Under the pieces are notes generated by a model. It was not told the DNA's origin and did no database searches. It worked only from the letters and a program-made list of their open reading frames with translations. From Nectonema munidae (taxonomy: Eukaryota; Nematomorpha; Nectonematoida; Nectonematidae): a stretch of 64,000 bases of DNA. The DNA is taken from contig JAUIRK010000693.1 of assembly GCA_030549495.1 (NCBI GenBank), positions 177,470-241,469 of the forward strand, given 5' to 3'. Shown here in pieces: positions 40,968 to 54,500 of the stretch (positions within the stretch are counted from its first letter, which is position 1; each line of letters opens with the position of its first letter). The position numbers were made by a program, and so were the translations under genes.

Positions 40968-43250
40968 TCATAAATCCTTGTGATGTTGACAATTCTGGTT
41001 TTGATGATTACTGTCATCACTCCCATCAAAACGCAAGAAGTCAACCGATTTGCTGAAGAGAGAGTCGAAAGAACTGTGCGTCGCAAATACCGGATTTTTC
41101 TTGGCATACTTTTGTTGTTGGTCCAAACGCCTCCACGACTCAAAATCTCTTTCCGCATTCAAGCCCAAGTCAACGTAGTAAAGGATATTCCGTGTCATCT
41201 CTTCGAAGCAGCCGTGTGAAACTCTCTTACCACACTTGTTACCCCCATATGAATTCAATTCCTTTAAATGATGAACACTATGGAATTTCTTCAGCAGATT
41301 GTCACACATCATCTGTAACGCCTTACAATTTAGGTAGTCATTGCGCCCTGAACTCTCGAACTTACTATTATCAATTCTACCTTTGCAATTGCGGGAGCAA
41401 GTTGGCTCAAAGGAATCAGAAGAAGTACAATGGTTCTTGTTGTTTGGACTTAAAAAGGCGTCAACATCATTAAAATTATCGCATTCACTTTTGTCCGAAT
41501 TTTTGCGACTTTTTTTAAAGAAGGAAAAGCGTTTGAGGATGTTTAAGTTCCAGCAACCAGAAGGGTCGTTATATCTTTTATGGTTCTCATTTACTTCATT
41601 TGCATCCCGGAACATGGCTTGACAAAGCGGATTTTTGGAACGGGACACACAATGACAAATGAGTGGGCTCTTGTGATCTTTATGAATATCGGTGTCACAC
41701 CTTTTGCTAGATGTCGGAAGATGAGCGCAGGCCAACTTGTTCTGACTTGTGCGTGAAGATATTTTCAAGCCTGGAAAATTTTTTATAAAGTTGACACACG
41801 CTCCGTGAAAGCGATTTCTAGCATGTTTGTTAAGGCTTCTGCATTTTTCTGTATCTTTGCTGTTGTTCGCTTTTAAAATAAATTCGTACATGAACATTTC
41901 GATCTCCCGTTGCATCAAATCCAGTTCTTTTTCATAAAGCTCTTCCTTCAACTGAACTTCCCTCATATCCAACTCAACTTCTCGCTTCTTCAAGCAAAGT
42001 TCTTTGCCCTGTTGAAGTTGAAAATTTTTCATCACCTCTTGTTCCCGATTTTGAAGCTGTAATTGATTTTTCTTGAAACTCGTAAAGATTTCATTGATCT
42101 CAGTCTTCCAATTCATTTGCGTCGTCAGGAAGTTTTCATTCGACATGTTGCAAAAAATGTCGTCCAATTCTTCAATGTTTTTTAGCCTTTGTTCAATCTC
42201 TTTAAAGTTTGGCCGATCGTGCGGGTCTTGCTTCCAACAATCTTCAAGTAGTTCCCTTATGTGTCCTGGGCATGTCTTTGGAATTGGCAAGCAGTACTTA
42301 TTACTTCCAACTCCATACAATATCGACATCAAGTTGATGCCATCATACGGAACTTGGCCGGTTAACAACTCCCAAAATATCACGCCAAAGCTCCAAACAT
42401 CACTCCCCTTTGAATACCGCGAACACCGAATCACTTCTGGGGCCATGTAAGCACACGTGCCGGCTGGACTCATGTGGGTTGTGGTGTAGATTTCTCGGGA
42501 CAAGCCAAAGTCCGTTATCTTGAGTTCAATGCTTTCAAGATCGTAGAAAAGAGGATTACACTTCAACAATATGTTGCACGTCTTCAAATCACGGTGAATG
42601 ATGGGCAGCATCGCTTTGAAATGCATGTAGTTCATTCCAGACGCAATTTGCGACATCCAGTTAGTGATCACGCGGGGAGACATTTTGAGTTTTTGGAGTG
42701 CCTTATCCAAGGGGCCGCCTTCAGCAAACTCCATCACCAGACACATGTTAAAGTTATCCAAACACACTCCCTCTATCTTGATAATGTTGGCGTGTTGTAG
42801 GATCCAAAAGAGTTTGGCTTCGTGTAAGATCTTTTCAATGACCTTCTGACACGTTTCGTGACAGCGCTCGTTTGCCTGCTTTATCGCCACAGTCTTGTTT
42901 TTGTAGCAGCCGCGGTAGACCTTTCCGAAGCCGCCAAATCCGATCATTTCGTGAAACACGAGTTCTTTGTAATCGATGACGAGGAGCGGCATTTGGACGT
43001 CTTTTACCGACAACCTCTTCTGCACATGACTCGCCGGAAACATTCCTCTCCTGCCATCCAGCTCGCCCTTCCACCACACCTCGCTGTCTTCTACCAAATC
43101 ACGGACTTTGGCATCAGACTCGGATCGGTTTTCTTTCGATATCAGGGAGATTATGTCGCCCACTTTGAAACTCAACAAATCGCCTTCCCCATTTGTTTTG
43201 TGGGGGTGAAGCGCCATAACCCATTCCGTTTCTTCACACAAAGGATTCAT
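40968..43250 (-). CDS. Mixed-lineage kinase (MLK-type MAP3K)
   Basis: MLKs are MAP3 kinases that activate JNK and p38 signalling downstream of Rho-family GTPases. The 760-codon frame is intact. An SH3 domain spans about 9-78 (EWVMALHPH, LSFKVGDII, WWKGELDGRRGMFPASHV). The kinase domain spans about 99-360, with the glycine loop GFGGFGKVYRG, Lys 124 in VAIKQA, HRDLKTCN (Asp 221), DFGLSRE (Asp 247) and YMAPEVI. VIDYKELVFHEMIGFGGFGK and the AGTCAYMAPE loop are MLK-like. A Leu/Glu/Lys-rich coiled coil (about 392-460) corresponds to the MLK zipper region. The rest is Ser/Asn/Cys-rich without a clear CRIB motif. ATG at 43250 is chosen; four codons upstream read from a TTG only. It is a single exon, unlike the other host genes here. 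Confidence 0.93.
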   Translation of the reverse strand: MNPLCEETEWVMALHPHKTNGEGDLLSFKVGDIISLISKENRSESDAKVRDLVEDSEVWWKGELDGRRGMFPASHVQKRLSVKDVQMPLLVIDYKELVFHEMIGFGGFGKVYRGCYKNKTVAIKQANERCHETCQKVIEKILHEAKLFWILQHANIIKIEGVCLDNFNMCLVMEFAEGGPLDKALQKLKMSPRVITNWMSQIASGMNYMHFKAMLPIIHRDLKTCNILLKCNPLFYDLESIELKITDFGLSREIYTTTHMSPAGTCAYMAPEVIRCSRYSKGSDVWSFGVIFWELLTGQVPYDGINLMSILYGVGSNKYCLPIPKTCPGHIRELLEDCWKQDPHDRPNFKEIEQRLKNIEELDDIFCNMSNENFLTTQMNWKTEINEIFTSFKKNQLQLQNREQEVMKNFQLQQGKELCLKKREVELDMREVQLKEELYEKELDLMQREIEMFMYEFILKANNSKDTEKCRSLNKHARNRFHGACVNFIKNFPGLKISSRTSQNKLACAHLPTSSKRCDTDIHKDHKSPLICHCVSRSKNPLCQAMFRDANEVNENHKRYNDPSGCWNLNILKRFSFFKKSRKNSDKSECDNFNDVDAFLSPNNKNHCTSSDSFEPTCSRNCKGRIDNSKFESSGRNDYLNCKALQMMCDNLLKKFHSVHHLKELNSYGGNKCGKRVSHGCFEEMTRNILYYVDLGLNAERDFESWRRLDQQQKYAKKNPVFATHSSFDSLFSKSVDFLRFDGSDDSNHQNQNCQHHKDL

Positions 43251-44675
43251 GCAAGTTTCCAAAATTCTTTAATTCTTAAAAAAAAAATTAAATTAAATCT
43301 ACTTAAAACATTTTTAAAAAACTTTCCCCTATTTTTTATATTTATAAAAACATGTTTTTAAAAAAAATAAACTATAAAATTTTTAAAATTGCATTTAATT
43401 TTTTACGTTCAAGCCTTAAAAAATGTCTTCTAAAAATTCTAACAACAGCGTAAAAGCTTATCTTTCTATTTGCAAAAATCCTCATCCAAGCCAAAAAGGA
43501 ATCTAAGCATTCAATTTGTTGAAAAAATTTCAAATCTTACACGGATGATGACAAATTTTCACCTTCTTAGAAACTTTCCTTTTTTGTTCAACATCAAAAA
43601 ACTACGACAAGAACTATGAATGATGATATAGAAATGCTTTGTAAAGAAACTTTAAATTTGCCACCTCTTTCTAGTGCACTAATCAGAAAGAAACTTGATC
43701 GTTTAATCGATTTAAATGACAAAAACAAAAAAGCGCATAAAATTTTACTACCATACTTTCTCAGTTGTTCACTAATAAAAAACCGGAATGGAAAAGCACA
43801 AATAATAAAAAAAAACTCTACCAGAAGCAGATTCAAAATGGAGGTAAAGTTGGTTATTCTACTGTCAAGCAAGCTCCTTTAAAAACAGTGCACCCAAGAA
43901 AACGCATTTGTGTTCGAACTAAATCAAGTTCTTTCGAGTCGTTATCCACACATGACATCATCCCTGAATCTGACTCCAACTGTAGTAAGTCTGAACCGAA
44001 GCGCCACTCGCCTTCCTGTTCTTCTTCTTCTGAAGACAAATTAAATTACAAAAGAGCAGGAACTTCAACAGCAAGTTTACTGGTACGCAAGAATAACATA
44101 TCAACACACAAGCAGGGTTATAATGTTCCAGTTCCATGTCAATCAGGTATATGGAAACAAATAATCAGAGAAGGCAAAAAATGAAAATAATTTTTTTTGA
44201 AAAATTACAGGTAGATGATCGTTATTGTCTTCAATTTAATGCTAAAAGGTTACATGAAGAAAATCAAGTGGTTTTGCTAAAAAAATACCATGACTGAAAT
44301 AAAAGCTGGTGTTTTAAAATGCCCAAATGGTACTGTTAAGGCTGTTCACAAAGAACCACATAATCTCATCGACGAACACAATGCTTGGAAAAATATTTGC
44401 ATGATAATCTGTAACACATCTGCCGTAATTATTGATTCTTTAGAGGGTATTGTTAAATTGATCCAGGATGATGTCATAAGCAAAGGCTTTCAGAAGCCAC
44501 AGTACATCGACTGTCAACATCACGTACTCGATCTGCTTCTAAAATACGTAATGGATTTTCTCATTCTGAAGCAAAGCACCAGCCCAAAACTTAACTGCTC
44601 TTTTATTGACGAAATATCGAAGAACTACAATTCTCTTAGAGCCAACTACCAGGTTCTTCCAACAGATGATGTTAA

Positions 44676-47183
44676 CCCTATTAGTGCTGGGCAAAATTTG
44701 TCCCTCGAGTGCTGAGGGGGAGGGGGGGGCGTAAAGTGCCCCCCCCCTATTTTTCTCAGATATTAATAAGTTTTTATAAATTAAAATTTTTATTCTTATA
44801 AAAAGTTTTTATACATTTCAAGTATGTAGAATTTAATGATGATGTTCATTTTTTATGAAATCAATAAAACCTGTCAAAAAAATCGATTAAACCTGTAAAT
44901 CAATGTCAAATATATAAACATAAAAATAACTTCTACTTGCAGTATTTCTCTGGTAATTATTTTCTTAATTTATTTAATAAACCAACTTTAGGTGTTTAAT
45001 TCACTAAAAATATTTCATTCTACAGTAACTTATGTAACTCCATAGGACCTCCATCTTTTTGGCTACAAATTCGTTATCGGCTCGTAGTCTCTACGTCATA
45101 TTATAATTTACAGTATGTAATTTTGGTATTCATTCAATGATGATCGTTTCTTGGTAGCTCTTTTTTCATTAGAAATTTATATTCTTCAATGTGTGTTCGA
45201 AAATTTTTTTATAAGGATAAAATTACTTTTATCCTCTCTCAAAGCATTCTGATTAAAGAATCTTCTTGATGATCTTAGACTTTTTTATCAGTATCGTGTA
45301 TTTTATTATCAAGCCTGAATATTTGTCAACCAATCTTATTTCAAAGGATTTTTTCTGATGAATCATTCGTGATGTTGATTGTTCAATTACAAAAAGTTGT
45401 CAACGTTCTTCATCTAAAAAATTATCTCTTTAACACAAAAAGAAAAAAATTGACAAATTCAATTTAAATTAAAAATATCTTGATAGTGACTAAATTCTCA
45501 CATATTGGCACCTGTGCCATTTTTGATAAATCTGACCTATTCTAAATTTTCAGATTTCCTACCCATCTTAGCTAAATGTTAACTGTAATCCTAGATGATA
45601 AGCTATAGATTTATATATTTTTCATTTGTAAAAGGAATTTTTTTTTCACAGTCAAAATCTTTTTTGAAGCATCTAATATTATATAATTAAACCACTTCCT
45701 AGTTCATTAGAACATTGTAGATCTTCCATTTAGTCAAGATACATATTTTTTTTAATTATTTGTTTTGATCACATGTTCTCTTTTCAATTAGTTTTCAACT
45801 TGGTTCCTTCTCTCATACAAATTTTCAAAAGATTTTATAATACGTTTTATTTTTTTTAATAAATATTTCATACTCAAGATGATTGTAGAAAGTATTATAA
45901 GCCAAAATATACAAAAAAAAAGTATATTTTTACTATATACCTAATATGCAGCCATTTTTTGAAATTTTTTAAAGAACTGATTTTCAGGCATACATTACTA
46001 ATTCAATTGTCACTTCGAGATATTTTTTAACCGTATTATCCGAAATCCAGTACAGAAATAAAATAAGCATAGTCGATTTGGTATAAAACAGATATTTTAT
46101 TTTTTTGAAAATATTTTTGAAGACTGTATCTAGAAGTAAACCGCAAATCTGATTCAAGCTTTCAGATATTTTAAAACCATAAATGCTAAACCCGAGTCCA
46201 AAAATGAAACCAGCATCTTCCATTTGGCATAAAAACAGATATTTAATTTAAATTTCAAAAATATTTCTGTAGACATTAGACGTTAATCGAACATTTTATT
46301 GACACTTTCAGGCATTTAAAATCTCTAAATGCAAAAAATGATTTCAGAAATAGAAATTATCATTGTCGAATTGGTATAAAAACATATATTTCATGTAAAA
46401 TTAGAGAGAATATTTTCGGATATAGTTTTCAGACATAAACCGCAAATTTGATTGACACTAGCAGTAAAACCTCTAAATGCGAAAACCGTGTTCAGAAATG
46501 AAATCATCATGATCTATTTGCTATAAAAACAAATTTTAGAACTAAACGCAAATTTAATTGATACTTATAGGTATTTTCACATCCTAAAATTAAAAAATTA
46601 GTCCAGAATTGAAACCAGCATGGCCGATTTAGTATAACGCATATATTTTATGTAAAATGTGAATGAATGTTTTTGGAGACAATTTTCCGAAGTAAACCGC
46701 AAATTTGATTAATACTTATAGGTATTTCAAATCCTAAATGTAAAAAATGAGTCCAGAAATGAAAACAGCATGACCGATTTAGTATAAAAACATATATTTT
46801 ATGTAAAATTTGAAGGTATATTTTATTAGATATATTTTTGATCAATCAAAATTTTGATTGACATTTTCTAAAAAGTAGGCATCATTATTGAAAAAATTAA
46901 ATATATAAAGTGTTATGCGTTCCAAACTGTATATAATTATAAATTTTCAGGGTATTATATAATATAGATCCTAAGTTATATTATAAGGTTAAGTACAGAT
47001 AATGTCAAAATTTTGCTGAAAAATTTTAATTTTTGATTTTGATTGAAAGTTTTGGACAAGAAGGGGTCATTCAACTACCATGAAAATGGTTTCAAAAGAT
47101 GCAGCTAGCGATTTTAGGAAAAGTCACAAAATTTGAAGGGATATGATTCAGCCAATTTTCTACACTTTCTACAACTAATAGGG
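44676..47183. mobile_element. 2.5-kb TTAA-flanked (piggyBac-type) nonautonomous element
   Basis: TTAA at 44672-44675 and 47184-47187 flank the inverted ends CCCTATTAGT and ACTAATAGGG. The insert interrupts the hAT-like transposase between its CQHH part and its ARWNS part. No piggyBac transposase is present. Contents: a C/G-run hairpin near 44715-44748, ~1.2 kb of AT-rich sequence, and the degenerate tandem array 45984-46860. Confidence 0.85.
45984..46860. repeat. Degenerate tandem array, ~100-165-bp units
   Basis: About six diverged units recur, each with an AAACCGCAAATTTGATT-like block, then TTTCAAATCCTAAATG, GTCCAGAAATGAAACCAGCA and TAAAAACATATATTTTATGT blocks. Unit length varies (about 100, 137, 157 and 163 bp between markers), so units have gained and lost pieces. 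Confidence 0.75.
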
Positions 47184-47420
47184 TTAACGCAGGCGCAAAC
47201 CCGGATGGCCGGACGACTTTAAGTTTTTGTATGAACAATGCCAGGCATATCGTCACTACAAAACAACTTTAAAGTGGCCCAAAATATACTGGAAGAAACT
47301 CCAGAACATACATCAAGCAAGATGGAATTCCGGTGCAATATACGTTTTTATAGCATTTTTCCTTTTGCCCGATTGGCTCAAAAATTTTGAATTTTTGAAC
47401 CAAATTATAGGAAAAAATAT

Positions 47421-47636
47421 TTTTTTAAGTTTTTTTTATTATCCTTTACTTATCTCTATTAATATCTTTTGTCTCTCTTTGCATAAATCGATTTCCTGTG
47501 TATGACCTTTCATAATGAGTCAGTTTTATGCTTCATCAGACCCAATGAAAATACAGAAAGTAGTACATTATGAAATATTTAGATTAAAATTCACAATATT
47601 TTGTTTACTTTTAGTTTTAATGTAAAGGATAAACAC
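47421..47636. other. Spacer between hAT-like copies
   Basis: AT-rich sequence between the coding remains of the plus-strand copy and the left terminus of the minus-strand copy. Probably the former's 3' region; no terminus found. Confidence 0.4.
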
Positions 47637-49890
47637 CAGGGATATAACTTTTTTAACTTGAAAACCCTGTGGTGTTTTCCGATAAATAATTTTGTTAGAA
47701 ACTAAAAAATGCCAATTTTAGCGTAAAATGTTCAAAAAACTTGGCGCGCACGGGTAAAAAACTAATTAAATAGTAGGGTCACTAACAAATAACTAAAGGT
47801 ACACAAAAATATAAACAAAAAGTCGATTTATTGATTCAAAACTATATTAAAAATGTATGAAAAGCTAAAAAGCATTAGTAGCTAAAAATTTGGATGTTAG
47901 ATATTTATCAGAGCGTGAGTTTTTCACAATTTTTCCATTTTTTTAACCCCACGTTCGGCAAAGATGTTTGTTCCAGGAATGTCAATTAATGATTTTCAGA
48001 ACTTAAAAATTTCAGGAAAGTGGATATGACCTTCGTACAATTTTGTTCAACTATAGCTTGTTTTAGTTTACCATAAGTCGAAACTTCAAATTTTTGGTCA
48101 GAAAACCAAAAGTCACACCATGAAAATGAAAGAAAACAACAATTTTTTTCGAGCTCTTCTCAGGGAGTAAAAAAGAAGCCATTAAGGCATACAAGACTCG
48201 TGAATTCCATCTGGCGTTGTGGAGAGATGCCGGTTTTTTCCAGCTTATTTTGGGCCATTTGCCTGCTTCTTTATGGAACTTGAATGCCTCGCAGAGTTCG
48301 AACAAAAACTTGAAATCATCCCTCCAGCCTGTATTTTTGGAAGTTCCATAGTGATGACAATCAGAAATATAATTTGATTTCAAGAATTCATAATTTTGAA
48401 CTATTATATCAACGAAGAATTCAAGTGAGGACTTTTGGTCGAACCGCCAAAGCTTGAATCCATGATATGTCTCAAAACCAAGTCCAAAACATGGTGTTGA
48501 CATGGAATAAATTGTGGCTTGTATCCCTTCTCGTTCACCATTCTCTGAAACCTAACAACAATCCCATTTTCACGAGCAGTATTCACTGCTGTTGAATCGC
48601 ATATAATCATTTTAATACTTTGCCAAGCGTCAAAATCATCCATAAGTTTCACCAACTCTTCAAAAATAGATTTAGAAGAACCATTTCTGCAAGTTAGTAT
48701 TGCAAAATTGATTCTCCTTTGGCTATTTTGAAGACACACCACTTGATACTCTTTCTTTTTAATACTTTTCCCATCAAAATGTAAACAAAACACTTCGGAT
48801 TTCAAAACCTCCATAAGCTTTTTTTTTAACACTTTCAGATTCTTTAATAACCTTTTTCCACACCCCAACCTGACTCGGACTTTCAATATCAATTCCATCA
48901 ACTTTCAAAGAACTAAATACAACTGAAGCCTTTCTCGTAGACAAACAATGCTGTGTTTCAAGCTTAGCGGCGGATTACGTTGAGTTATACTTTTTCTTTG
49001 TTTCATTCTTTTCATCCGGGACAAATTCATCATTATTTTCAATTTCAGTGAGACTATAGAACTTTCAGAACCAGAGTTTGATTCAGCCGGAACACACGAA
49101 GATTTCGATTCAGTATAACACAATCTCGAAACTTTAACGCGCTTCGAAAGATGTATTGATGTGATGCTTGCCTTAGATCTTGTTGAATAACCTACTCTAC
49201 CCGCTGTTGCAATCTGGGTGTGATAAAGGGCTTTATTCTCGGAACTCAGCCAAAAACCGTCAGCTTTAGTCATATCAAACAAACTTTTCATCTCCTCCTC
49301 CAATTTTTCAGTCTTTCTTTTCCTGTACTTTTCATACAAATCAATAACTTTTCCAACTTTCAACACCCCTTGCTGATTCGAAATTTTTGAAAAGTTTAAC
49401 TCATTCCATAGTTGACTTAATTCTTCTGCTAAAATTTTGATCCTTGCTTTCTTACTCTTCTGGCTCTCGAACAAGTTTAAATACCTTCTAATGATTTGTT
49501 TATTGGTTGGCATTTTACAGAAACCAGATAAACATGTAGTTACAAGAGGAATTTCTAGCCTTCTCTTGACAAAATTTTTATTACTCATTTAATTGAAATA
49601 AATTATTTTATTAATCTGAAAAAAAACATTAAAATTTTATGAAAAAGATTAAAAATATGATTATGAAGAGAAAAAAAACATTACACGAAAGAAAAAAAAG
49701 ACAAAAACGAATGAATCAATATAATTAAATAAGAGAAGTAATGAATGAATATTCAAACAGCGATTCGAGCCACCTTTTTGGCGCCAAAATGATCAAAAAT
49801 GACATTTTTTGTGAACCAAATGGAAGGTTTCATCATATGGTGTGACAGGGTTTTTGATTTAGAAAAAAAAGTCAAAAAGTTATATCCCTA
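47637..49890 (-). mobile_element. hAT-like transposon with TIRs and 8-bp duplication
   Basis: Termini CAGGGATATAACTTTTTT (left) and, reversed from the right, TAGGGATATAACTTTTTGA form an inverted repeat that extends with AAAACCCTGT a little further in. The perfect 8-mer ATAAACAC flanks both sides (47629-47636 and 49891-49898), which fits the hAT superfamily. The 2.25-kb element encodes one transposase on the minus strand. Confidence 0.92.
48063..49588 (-). pseudogene. hAT-like transposase, broken by a few frameshifts
   Basis: It begins MSNKNFVKRRLEIPL at 49588. The conserved run is AGRVGYSTRSK, FCLHFDGKSIKKKEYQVVCL, IKMIICDSTAVNT, PQFIPCQHHVLDLVLRHIMD, GWRDDFKFLFELCEAF, then HNARWNSRVLYALMASFLLP. 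FDGK and ICDS look like the first two catalytic acidic positions and CQHH like the CxxH motif. The frame changes near 49040, 48800, 48410 and 48120, so no single open frame remains. I do not know a published name for this subfamily. Confidence 0.8.
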
Positions 49891-49898
49891 ATAAACAC

Positions 49899-50192
49899 GT
49901 ATTTTGAGATTGAAAAAAATATTCATACAGTTTTGCTAGGTGATGTTTTCGTTATGCTGGAAAATATATTTTAAAAAATTTATAAACTTAAACACTTTTT
50001 TTAGTTATTCTAAAACAACTAAATGATATTATATTATGATTAAGTAACATAAAAAGTTCATATTTTTGATTGACATTGTCATGCCATTTTTGAATGATAA
50101 ATCAAATGTTATTAATTCTAGGACCTAATATTTTTACAGCACTTCCAATCTGCTTATATAAAATCGATTATAATTTTTTCTTATATTTTAAC
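49899..50192. other. AT-rich, nothing recognised
   Basis: Short AT-rich stretch between the hAT-like element and a SINE-like repeat. Confidence 0.4.
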
Positions 50193-50350
50193 ATAGGCCT
50201 GAGCCTATATGCTTATCAGTTGAAGGTCAGGGGTTCAATCACCAAGGCTCCCGACCCTTAAAAACAAAAAATCACAAAACTGTGATTAACCTTTTTAAGC
50301 ATAATGCGAACATATAGCCTAACGGCTGAAAGTGCTTTGATATCCAACCA
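50193..50350 (+). repeat. Second tRNA-derived SINE-like repeat
   Basis: GCCTATATGCTTATCAGTTG then a B-box-like GGGGTTCAATCACC, followed by CCCGACCC and a tail part with AGCCTAACGGCTGAAAGTG. It differs from the SINE at 7939 and 31861. A tRNA fold is not complete. Confidence 0.5.
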
Positions 50351-50529
50351 ACATAGGCGCAAAATCTAAATAAGGAAATTATAAAAAGAATCTAAATTTC
50401 ATAGATCCAGTATTTGGAATTTTTGCACCTACAATTTTGTGTATAAGTTAAAAATATAAAAAAAAACAAATTTCAATTGCTATCTGTATCAGGGTTATTG
50501 CCTAAGTATAACCAAAGAAATTCTGCGCA

Positions 50530-52340
50530 AACATTTTATTGAATAAAGAAGGGGTTCGGAACAAGAAATCGCCGGGAGCAGAAATATTCTGATGTCTGGC
50601 TTCGGGATAGATTCCTCAAAAAAAATTTTCTTAAATTTTGAAAAATCGACTGTAACTATTACCTATAAACAGATTTATATAACTGCACACTTGTCTACAT
50701 CACAAGCTTACATCATCTGATAGGGGAATGCACAAATTTTACTTATACTTTTATATTGAATAAACATTTGCACTCAGTTTCATTGATCTCCAAAACAACA
50801 AACCGGATTGGGAGCTTTCCAGGTCTTTTTCCCCTATTCCTCCCATTACCTGTCACCAGTTGGATAAGGAACTCACTTAATGCCATTTATCAGATCCTTC
50901 ACTAGCTAAGCCCATGGAAGAACCTTCACCTCAAGACATTTTGGAAGATTTAGTAGCCAACACGAACGAGCTCTCCCCTAATGAGCGGGCATTAACAGGG
51001 AGCCCTCAGAATCTTCATCTTTAGAAAACGAACCCAATACCTCACCGATGCCCGCACATGTAGATTTCGGCGATGGCCGATGTCCTTAAGGGAAATAGAC
51101 GATCCTAATGCCGGCAGGATCTGGATTTCTCCCAGATGAGTTAGTCGAGGATTCCTTCTCCCTCCTTAAAAAACTGGCAAGAATAAATTAGAGATATCCA
51201 CCAAGGCCATTCAGTTGGACAAGGGCGTCTTCTTCACTCTTCTTAGCTCCGCACGACTTAGAGAATCTCGTCGCTAAAAGAATCTTCAAACATATGCTCT
51301 CCCCATGTGCAAGGTCCAAAATTGCCTGACCATGCTTTGTCGTACCTATAGCTAACGGCAAGACTGAGCTTGTTGCAAACTTTTCATTTAGGCAATAACT
51401 TATTCAAGACACCTTGCATCAGGCTTTCGCCCCCCCTCCCCATGTTCCTCAGACTCCTAGTAGAAGAATAAAACTTTAGGTCTCGAATCGACCTCACCGA
51501 CGCGTTCTACGGCATAAAAATTACGGTAGGATTCAAGGACTTTTTTGTATAAGACTGGGGAAACAATCCTACTCATTTACTTGGCTACTCATGGGGCAAA
51601 CTTTTCCCCGGTAGTATTGCAATTCTCATTCCTCAAGCTCAAGGAAGTTTTATCGGGCTCTATCCTGAAGCAAAGATAAAAATAATCCTCCACTTGGATC
51701 ATTATTTTCTTCTCTTTCAAAAGCAAAGAGACGCCTCATCATAAAAGGCTCTGTTCCTATCTTTCTTCCAGGAATGTAACATCTCGATCAATAGAGAAAA
51801 ATCCACTCTCATCCCGGACTTAAGAATCCAATTCCTAGGTGTTTGGATAGACTTAGAACAAAGGAAATTCTCCATTATTCAAAATACCGTAGAAAGCGTA
51901 CGCATGGCCTTTGCCACTATGAACTACTTACTATGTGGATATGAAAGCTAGCGCAGTCATTTTAAACGTGTAGAGATGACACTAATGTTTTCTGGCTATA
52001 GCGCCTTCTACTGCGACGCATGTCTCTCTAGCATTTAGGGCAAATAGCAACTCAGCTATTCTGGCAAGTCTCAAGAAATTCAGGCTCTAGTTTGCTGCAT
52101 CATTGGAACTAAAGGAAGACAATTGTACGCAACGGACTCCATGGTGTCCCTCAATGGCGCAATCAATGAAGGTGTAAAAATTCAAAGGTTGGACCACTTA
52201 CAATCACCACATTCGGCTTTGCCTTCCTCTCAGCAAGAGACTTTACCACATGCGTAAAGTCAGAAGGAAATCCTGCCAAACTCTGGTTCCGTAAATGTGA
52301 GCTTTGGAAGAATTCAATAAACAGGGCCGCTGCCTCAAAA
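50530..52340 (+). mobile_element. DIRS-like retroelement fossil, longer fragment
   Basis: This GC-richer stretch, unlike its surroundings, encodes plus-strand remains of a polyprotein whose 51.5-52.0 kb part resembles the reverse-transcriptase region of tyrosine-recombinase (DIRS/Ngaro-type) retroelements, followed by a possible RNase H part. It is broken in many places and looks old. No end repeats were found. Confidence 0.55.
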
Positions 52341-53269
52341 AAAACAATTTTTATATAACTTCCTTCATTTAACGTATGGAAGGCGGCTGAGACAAACTTT
52401 TTTCGCGTTTTTATTGCAGGTATTTTGTCGACATTTTTCGCATACTTGAAAAACTCTACTTTTACAACGGTAATAAAAACAAGTTTTTCTTTTAGGACTT
52501 TCTGAGGAAGAAGCACTTTGTTCTTTTACAAAATCATAAGACTGTAGTATGAATTTTATTTCTTGAGATATTTGATCGCTTTGCACTCCTAGTTTATTAG
52601 ATGTTTCTGCGAGACTGAATGCCAATTTCCTTAGAACTTGTTTTCTTCCACCCTCTTTAGAGCTATACTGACCTGGACAATTGACATTCATAATAATATA
52701 AGTGTTGAGAGCAGCCATATCTATTTAATTGGAAAATATCGCAATTGGCCATCTGAAGTTTATTCGATGTGTGGAATACATGTTCATCATTTCGTTGATT
52801 TTATCGACCCCGCACTTGTATTTGTTGTATACGAGCATGGACTCTGGTTTTTTTAAACCAAAAAGCTGGATATTTGAGAAGTGTTGGCTTGACATCACAT
52901 GTACAACCTTGAAATTATGAGTGGCATGTCTTATTGGAACGTAAGCAGTCAAGCTTGCAACTTATGTAAAGAGCATAAAATATAGAGATCCTGAGATATA
53001 AAAAATCGATCAACAATACCAGTGTCTTTAGGAAGTTTTGCATTGTCACACAATCTTTTTACTATTGATTCACCACCAAAATAGTTTTCTTCAGAATGTA
53101 ACGAAAAGTATATTTCAGGCGAAATAATAAAAAAACTGCAAGCATCGTTTAGGTGATAGAACTTTATTCCGTATTTTCCAGGTTTACTAGGATCATATAT
53201 CCTAATAGGACAGTTTCCACGGTTTTGAGCAACTGTTCATTAATCTTTTACATTCCAATACCTGAAAGA

Positions 53270-54500
<1,231 letters not shown>

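Larger units (their letters stand above)
43422..47420 (+). mobile_element. hAT-like transposon copy, split by a TTAA insertion
   Basis: Transposase remains lie in several frames: MSSKNSNNSVKAYLSICKNP at 43422, a middle part 43616-44184 (KVGYSTVKQAPLKTVHPRKR), 44290-44675 (MIICNTSAV then DCQHHVLDLLLKYVMD), and after the insertion 47190-47400 (WPDDFKFLYEQ, WPKIYWKK, HQARWNSGAIY). The pieces align in order with the minus-strand copy at 47637-49890. CQHH and ARWNS are the CxxH and W motifs of hAT-like DDE transposases. Termini of this copy were not found; its start lies only ~170 bp from the kinase start codon. Confidence 0.82.
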
